Positions 59,701 to 64,000 of a DNA stretch of 64,000 nucleotides are shown here, piece after piece. The notes under the pieces are model-generated. The model was given only the letters and a program-made list of their open reading frames with translations. It was not told the DNA's origin and did not search any database. Numbering within the stretch: the stretch's first letter is position 1; the number at the start of each line of letters is the position of its first letter. Origin of the DNA: RGIG9041 sp045541455 (GTDB lineage: Bacteria; Bacillota; Clostridia; Oscillospirales; QAKW01); NCBI GenBank assembly GCA_045541455.1, contig JAZQJA010000042.1, positions 62,001 through 126,000 on the forward strand, given 5' to 3'. Both the position numbers and the translations under genes were made by a program.

Positions 59701-60394
59701 TAACTTAACACCCGATGCAGTTTCGCAGTCGGTTAATGCTTTTGCACAAAAACTCAAAGATACTCAAATAGTTTTTGTACCCGGTGGTTTTTCAGGCGGT
59801 GACGAGCCTGATGGTTCTGGTAAATTTATTACTGCATTTTTTAGAAACGGTGCAGTTAAAGAACAAATAAATGAACTTTTGAAAAACCGCGACGGCCTTA
59901 TGTGCGGTATCTGTAATGGTTTTCAGGCACTTATCAAACTTGGACTTGTCCCGTTTGGTGAAATTACTGATACAGATGAAAATTGTCCTACTCTTACATT
60001 TAACACAATCAGCCGACACCAGTCGCGACTAGTTCGTACACGTATTGCTTCAAATAAATCACCGTGGCTTATGAACACTAATGTAGGTGATGTTTACACC
60101 GTGCCGATTTCACACGGAGAAGGAAGATTCCTTGCAAGCGATGATTTTGTAAAAAGCCTTGCACAAAACGGACAGATTGCAACTCAATATGTTGATTTTA
60201 GTGGTGCTCCCACATCCGATATTAGTTTTAACCCCAATAATTCCGTATGCGCAATTGAAGGAATAACCTCTCCCGATGGTCGCGTATTAGGTAAAATGGG
60301 CCATTCTGAGCGTATTGGTAACGGTCTTTACAAAAATGTTGACGGCGTTTATGATATGGGACTTTTCGAGTCAGCAGTAAAATATTTCAAATAA
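56702..60394 (+). CDS. purL: Phosphoribosylformylglycinamidine synthase, single chain (PurL)
   Basis: About 1230 residues. The long type joins synthetase and glutaminase domains. Central motifs: SDHCRHTTF, FKNETHNHPTEIEPFGGAAT-type loop, GCGGATGSSKSH and GGKDSMSGTF. The C-terminal glutaminase has the nucleophile in CGICNGFQALI, GGFSGGDEPDGSG and HGEGRF. It converts FGAR to FGAM without separate PurQ and PurS. Start ATG at 56702, behind GGAGG; the ATG at 56690 is part of that SD. Confidence 0.96.
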   Translation: MVYRIYVEKKAGLANEAAALKNDIVSLLQIKGLKDLRLLNRYDVENIDKQLFDYAVNTVFSEPQLDNVTENLENAENAVVFAVEYLPGQFDMRADSAAQCIQLIAQCERPLIKNARVYVLYGDLSDSDIAAIKKHVINPVESREASLETVSTLKTDYDIPETVKTLSGFCKLDRVGLEKFVKDYGLAMDADDIQFCQDYFKTEHRDPTMTEIRMIDTYWSDHCRHTTFLTTIDSVKFEDELIQKAYDDYVAIRKNLNRTKPVNLMDIATIAVRQLKADGRLPRLDESEEINACTVKITVDVDGKDEDWLLLFKNETHNHPTEIEPFGGAATCIGGAIRDPLSGRSYVYAAMRVTGAADPLKPVSETIPGKLPQRKIVTTAAAGYSSYGNQIGLATGMVDELYHDGYVAKRLEIGAVIAAAPAKNVRREVPNDGDIVILLGGRTGRDGCGGATGSSKSHTQNSLTTCGAEVQKGNAPEERKLQRLFRNEQASRLIKRCNDFGAGGVSVAIGELADGLEIDLNAVPKKYDGLDGTELAISESQERMAVVVEPQDVDKFISLAKSENLEATVVAKVTKTPRLVMRWNGVNIVDVSRDFLNSNGAEKHIDIVAANPKDFTRKIDGEFDEEYKKLAGDLNVCSKRGLSERFDSTIGAGTVLMPFGGKYQHTPIQSMVHKVSLEKGTTNTCSFMSWGYNPYITEKSPYHGAYLAVVESVAKLIATGASFDDTYLTFQEYFEKPLKDAKRWGKPMSALLGAFKAQMDYGIGSIGGKDSMSGTFENIDVPPTLVSFSVTTGKTSDVISPEFKAVDHKVVWLKPDYDKNGLPVAESEKKLFNTVTSLVRDGKVVSAYTTTYGGVAEAVMKMSFGNMIGFEYNKDISNSDIFGYSYGSFILELTDDTDIGITLGKTTQTPSIVKADKTLSLDELVSIYENKLEPVYSCNIEQGGGEIPVFSYTAKEYPSPAIKVAKPRVLIPVFPGTNCEYDTSRALERAGADPEIFVIGNLTPDAVSQSVNAFAQKLKDTQIVFVPGGFSGGDEPDGSGKFITAFFRNGAVKEQINELLKNRDGLMCGICNGFQALIKLGLVPFGEITDTDENCPTLTFNTISRHQSRLVRTRIASNKSPWLMNTNVGDVYTVPISHGEGRFLASDDFVKSLAQNGQIATQYVDFSGAPTSDISFNPNNSVCAIEGITSPDGRVLGKMGHSERIGNGLYKNVDGVYDMGLFESAVKYFK

Positions 60395-60407
60395 GAGGAG
60401 AATTTGA

Positions 60408-62078
60408 ATGAAAACAGATATTGAAATAGCTCAGTCTGTTAAAATGCAGCCAATCACCCAAATTGCTAAGGTTGCAGGTATTAATGATAAATATCTTGAG
60501 CAGTACGGTAAATATAAGGCAAAAATTGATCTTTCGATAATGAACGAAACTGATAAACCAAACGGCAAACTTATTTTAGTAACAGCAATTACTCCTACAC
60601 CTGCGGGCGAGGGGAAAACAACAACCACCATAGGTCTTGCTGACGGTCTTTCAAAAATCGGTAAAAATGTAGTTATGGCACTTCGTGAGCCATCTCTTGG
60701 CCCTGTCTTTGGTATAAAAGGCGGTGCCGCCGGTGGTGGATATGCTCAGGTTGTACCGATGGAAGATATTAACCTTCATTTTACAGGCGATTTTCATGCA
60801 ATAGGTGCAGCAAATAATTTACTTGCCGCAATGCTTGATAACCATATTCAGCAGGGAAATGCGCTTGGTATCGACCCTCGCCGCATCACATGGAAACGCT
60901 GTGTAGATATGAACGACAGACAGCTTCGCTTTGTTGTAGACGGTCTTGGCGGTAAAGTAAACGGAACTCCGCGTGAGGATGGTTTTGATATTACTGTAGC
61001 TTCTGAAGTTATGGCTGTTTTGTGCCTTTCATCAGGTATTTCAGATCTTAAAGCACGTCTTTCAAGAATAATTGTTGCTTACACTTATGACGGTAAACCT
61101 GTCACAGCGGGCGACCTTAAAGCCGCAGGCGCTATGGCAGCGCTTTTGAAAGATGCACTAAAACCCAACCTTGTTCAGTCGCTTGAAGGTACTCCTGCTC
61201 TCGTTCACGGCGGTCCGTTTGCTAATATAGCACATGGCTGTAACTCTGTAACCGCTACAAAACTTGCTTTAAAACTCGGTGATTATGCCGTTACAGAAGC
61301 AGGTTTCGGTGCAGATCTCGGTGCTGAGAAGTTTCTTGACATAAAATGCCGTGCGGCAGGACTTACTCCTTCAGCAGTGGTAATTGTTGCAACGGTCCGT
61401 GCTCTTAAAATGCACGGCGGTCTAGATAAGACAGAACTCGCAAACGAAAACCTTACCGCTCTTGAAAAAGGCATTCCCAATCTCTTGCGTCACGTTTCAA
61501 ATATCAAAAACGTATACAAACTTCCATCTGTTGTAGCAGTTAACCGCTTTCCAACAGATACCGATGCTGAGATCGATCTTATTATTGAAAAATGTAAACA
61601 ACTTGGCGTTAACGTTGTTTTGTCTACCGTATGGGCTGACGGCGGCGAAGGCGGTAAAGAACTGGCTTTAGAGGTTGTTCGTCTTTGTGAACAGGAAAAA
61701 GGCGATTTTACTTTTAGTTATGAAAGCGATATGCCTTTAGAAGAAAAAATAAACGCAGTTGTAACAAAGATATACGGCGGTGACGGTGTTATTATCACTC
61801 CGGCCGCTAAAAAGCAAATTGAAGAACTTACCGCCCTTGGCTTTGGTAACCTTCCTATCTGTGTTGCAAAAACACAGTATAGTTTCTCCGATGACCCTAA
61901 AAAACTTGGCGCTCCTACCGGTTTTGAGGTGACTGTCCGTAATGTTCGTGTTTCTGCCGGTGCGGGATTTGTTGTCGTATTAACAGGTGATATAATGACA
62001 ATGCCTGGGCTTCCCCGTGTTCCTGCTGCAGAAAAAATTGATGTTTCTGATAACGGTGTAATTACCGGCCTGTTTTAA
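60408..62078 (+). CDS. fhs: Formate-tetrahydrofolate ligase
   Basis: 556 residues. P-loop TPAGEGKTTTTIGL, then EPSLGPVFGIKGGAAGGG and FTGDFHAIGAANNL, the standard Fhs signatures. Uses formate and ATP to make 10-formyl-THF, the donor for PurN and the AICAR formyltransferase in the same operon. Last gene; strong SD (AGAGGAG). Confidence 0.97.
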   Translation: MKTDIEIAQSVKMQPITQIAKVAGINDKYLEQYGKYKAKIDLSIMNETDKPNGKLILVTAITPTPAGEGKTTTTIGLADGLSKIGKNVVMALREPSLGPVFGIKGGAAGGGYAQVVPMEDINLHFTGDFHAIGAANNLLAAMLDNHIQQGNALGIDPRRITWKRCVDMNDRQLRFVVDGLGGKVNGTPREDGFDITVASEVMAVLCLSSGISDLKARLSRIIVAYTYDGKPVTAGDLKAAGAMAALLKDALKPNLVQSLEGTPALVHGGPFANIAHGCNSVTATKLALKLGDYAVTEAGFGADLGAEKFLDIKCRAAGLTPSAVVIVATVRALKMHGGLDKTELANENLTALEKGIPNLLRHVSNIKNVYKLPSVVAVNRFPTDTDAEIDLIIEKCKQLGVNVVLSTVWADGGEGGKELALEVVRLCEQEKGDFTFSYESDMPLEEKINAVVTKIYGGDGVIITPAAKKQIEELTALGFGNLPICVAKTQYSFSDDPKKLGAPTGFEVTVRNVRVSAGAGFVVVLTGDIMTMPGLPRVPAAEKIDVSDNGVITGLF

Positions 62079-62082
62079 TATT

Positions 62083-62112
62083 AACCGCCCCTCATTACAA
62101 GGGGCGGTTATA
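62083..62112 (+). terminator. Probable terminator hairpin of the purine operon
   Basis: GC-rich stem AACCGCCCC/GGGGCGGTT with an 8-9 base loop, just after the fhs stop. The downstream T run is missing (ATAAATTATTA), so efficiency is uncertain. Confidence 0.6.
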
Positions 62113-62206
62113 AATTATTAAGAAATTGAAAAAAATGTATAAAAAGGTTTGATTATTGCAAAAAAAGTATTATACTGTGCTTACAAATAACTTTTTTGGT
62201 GAGAAA

Positions 62207-62893
62207 ATGTCGAAATTTAAATTAACTAAACAGCATCAAAAGTTTGTCGGACTATTGTCAATTATAGTGTTTTTAGTATTTATGTCATTGGTATGTTATT
62301 TTATTGGCAAACCTATGATAAAACTTGCCTCATCTCCTGATATCTTTCGTGATTGGATAGATTCAAAAGGGTTTAGTGGAAAATTAATATTTATAGGTAT
62401 GGTTGCTTTACAGGTAGTGTTTGCAATAATTCCTGGTGAACCTCTTGAAATCGGTGCAGGCTATGCTTTTGGTGCAATTGAAGGTACAATTCTTTGTATC
62501 GTGGGTGCCCTTGCAGGTAGTGTGATAGTTTTTGCTTTCGTGCGTACATTCGGTGTAAGACTTGTTGAAATATTTTATCCTATAGATAAAATAAATAACT
62601 TAAAACTTATGAGCAATCAAAAGCGTTTTTATACTGTCATTTTTCTTATATACTTAATACCCGGTACCCCTAAAGATATGATAGTTTATTTTTTAGGTTT
62701 AACAAAAATAAACCCTGCTTTCTTTCTCTTTACTGTAAGTATAGCGCGCCTTCCGTCTATCGTTACATCTACTATTGGTGGTAATGCACTTGGACTTAAA
62801 AATTACATCACTGCAATAATTGTTTTTGCTATTACATTGGCAGTAAGCATAGTGGGCTATCTCATTTATAATCGTATCAGTACGAAAAAATAA
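62207..62893 (+). CDS. TVP38/TMEM64-family (VTT/DedA-like) membrane protein
   Basis: About 228 residues with five to six helices. The family core is VFAIIPGEPLEIGAGYAFG and later YLIPGTPKDMIVYFLGLT, the VTT/SNARE-associated domain. Such proteins act in membrane lipid scrambling or homeostasis. ATG at 62207 chosen because GGTGAG precedes it; the frame runs further upstream without SD. Confidence 0.87.
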   Translation: MSKFKLTKQHQKFVGLLSIIVFLVFMSLVCYFIGKPMIKLASSPDIFRDWIDSKGFSGKLIFIGMVALQVVFAIIPGEPLEIGAGYAFGAIEGTILCIVGALAGSVIVFAFVRTFGVRLVEIFYPIDKINNLKLMSNQKRFYTVIFLIYLIPGTPKDMIVYFLGLTKINPAFFLFTVSIARLPSIVTSTIGGNALGLKNYITAIIVFAITLAVSIVGYLIYNRISTKK

Positions 62894-62933
62894 TCTTTTA
62901 ATACATTTTTAATAATTAATTTATAAAAACCTC

Positions 62934-62961
62934 TTGAAAAACTTTAAAATAGTGGTAAAAT
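62934..62961 (+). promoter_or_regulatory. Promoter of htpG
   Basis: -35 TTGAAA, a 16-base spacer and -10 TAAAAT. No CIRCE element (TTAGCACTC-N9-GAGTGCTAA) is present. Confidence 0.65.
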
Positions 62962-62962
62962 A

Positions 62963-62997
62963 AATTAGCAGTCTAATAAACAGACTGCTAATTTTTC
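62963..62997 (+). terminator. Hairpin at the transcription start of htpG
   Basis: Stem AATTAGCAGTCT/AGACTGCTAATT with an AATAAAC-like loop, then TTTCTTT. Its left arm lies about where the htpG transcript should start. It could end upstream transcripts or form a 5' structure on htpG mRNA. Confidence 0.6.
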
Positions 62998-63014
62998 TTT
63001 GAAGGTGATTTAAA

Positions 63015-64000
63015 ATGGCAAAAAAGCAATTTAAGACAGAGTCTAAAAAACTGCTTGATATGATGATTAATTCAATATATACTCATAAAGAAATTTTTCT
63101 GCGTGAGTTACTTTCAAACGCGAGCGACGCGATTGATAAATTATATTATCGTTCGCTTACCGATGAAAATGTAGGAATTCCGCGTGATTCTTTTGCAATA
63201 AATTTGTCAGTGGACAAGCAAAACCGTGTTATAACAATTGAAGATAATGGTATTGGTATGTCAAAAGAAGAACTTGAAAACAACCTTGGTACAATTGCCA
63301 AAAGCGGTTCTTTTGATTTTAAAAATGACGGTGTTGAAAAAGAGGATGTTGATATTATAGGTCAGTTTGGTGTAGGTTTTTATTCTGCATTTATGGTAAG
63401 TGATAATATCAGTGTTCTTTCAAAGGCTTACGGAGGCGACACTGCGTATGAATGGCGCTCATCAGGTATTGACGGTTATACAGTCACAGAATCTCAGAAA
63501 TCATCAAATGGTACGGTTATCACTCTCCATATTAAAGAGGACACCGATACTGAAAATTACAGCGAATTTCTTGATAAATACCGTATTCGTGCACTTGTAA
63601 AAAAATATTCCGACTATCTTCGTTATCCTATCAAAATGTATATGGAAAAAAGTATTGCAAAAGAGGGAAGCGATAACGAGTTTGAAACAGTTACCGAACT
63701 TGAAACTTTAAACAGTATGGTACCCATTTGGAAGAAAAAAGCAAAAGATTGCACCCCCGAAGAGTACGAGGGCTTTTATCGCGAAAAGTTTATGGATTAC
63801 GAGGCACCGCTTAGTGTAATTCATTCAAAGTTTGAGGGTGTTACATCAAGCGATGTTCTCCTCTTTATTCCCAAGCATCCGTCTTTTGATTATTATACCA
63901 AAGAATACGAAAAGGGATTACAACTTTATTCGAGTGGTGTACTTATTATGGAGAAATGCGCCGAACTTTTGCCCGACTATTTCAGTTTTGTTCGCGGTCT
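63015..64000 (+). CDS. htpG: HtpG (Hsp90 chaperone), 3' end outside window
   Basis: The first ~328 residues are present and the frame is open to the last base. The N-terminal GHKL ATPase is complete: FLRELLSNASDAIDK (ATP-binding Glu/Asn), DNGIGM, and GQFGVGFYSAFMV; the middle domain follows (PIWKKKAKDCTPEEYEGFY). Start ATG at 63015 with AAGGTG upstream. Acts as a cytosolic ATP-dependent chaperone. Confidence 0.96.
   Translation, partial: MAKKQFKTESKKLLDMMINSIYTHKEIFLRELLSNASDAIDKLYYRSLTDENVGIPRDSFAINLSVDKQNRVITIEDNGIGMSKEELENNLGTIAKSGSFDFKNDGVEKEDVDIIGQFGVGFYSAFMVSDNISVLSKAYGGDTAYEWRSSGIDGYTVTESQKSSNGTVITLHIKEDTDTENYSEFLDKYRIRALVKKYSDYLRYPIKMYMEKSIAKEGSDNEFETVTELETLNSMVPIWKKKAKDCTPEEYEGFYREKFMDYEAPLSVIHSKFEGVTSSDVLLFIPKHPSFDYYTKEYEKGLQLYSSGVLIMEKCAELLPDYFSFVRG

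Overview
The window is low-GC, AT-rich DNA with strong SD sequences (AGGAGG), sigma-A-type promoters and many U-tract hairpin terminators. It holds a multi-subunit [FeFe] hydrogenase, a Phe T-box, a ZTP riboswitch, IreB and a PurO-type IMP cyclohydrolase. Together these point to an obligately anaerobic, fermentative Clostridia bacterium, probably a gut Oscillospirales/Eubacteriales relative. Assignment below class is inference.

Layout. 1-6 kb: end of a PHP phosphoesterase gene, then the operon hndA / HATPase-like protein / hndB / hndC / hndD for an NAD(P)H-linked [FeFe] hydrogenase. 6-10 kb (minus strand): ireB, then pheT and pheS behind a T-box leader. 10-14 kb: a small membrane protein, nnrD, alr and a mazF-like toxin gene with no antitoxin gene, preceded by a long palindromic leader; then an SGNH hydrolase and tRNA-Leu(GAG). 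13.9-19.8 kb: an accessory block next to the tRNA. It starts with a tandem duplication that includes the tRNA 3' end and continues with an XRE / M50 protease / ABC ATPase / ABC-2 permease operon and an XRE protein carrying a 5-residue Gly repeat. 19.8-29.7 kb: LacI regulator, ABC exporter, mgtE, mtaB, a small HTH protein, a PHP protein, a galactokinase-like gene, tRNA-Gln(CTG) and an AraC regulator. 29.8-37.3 kb: enolase-superfamily dehydratase, RraA-like protein, lactonase, SDR dehydrogenase and a lipoprotein, then a carbohydrate ABC importer without its ATPase. This set suggests oxidative, non-phosphorylative breakdown of a sugar or sugar lactone. 37.4-41.8 kb: a parvulin foldase, ybaK-luxS-mtnN and an EamA transporter.

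41.9-45.6 kb (minus strand) is the most striking part. It is a compact five-gene operon of secreted or membrane-anchored proteins. One is a nearly intact eukaryotic-type ubiquitin (64 of 72 residues identical to human ubiquitin by my count), placed directly after a signal peptide and fused to a C-terminal beta domain that recurs in two neighbouring proteins. The ubiquitin C-terminal LRGG is missing, so it cannot be a conventional conjugation substrate. I infer a surface-display system with an acquired ubiquitin module.

45.9-49.8 kb: a lipoprotein-dependent ABC importer and an ATP-grasp protein. 49.9-62.1 kb: a ZTP-riboswitch-controlled purine/one-carbon operon (purE, purM, purN, purO-type, AICARFT-only purH, glyA, purD, purL, fhs). 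62.2-64 kb: a TVP38/DedA-like membrane protein and the start of htpG. I saw no CRISPR array, insertion sequence, integrase or rRNA gene.
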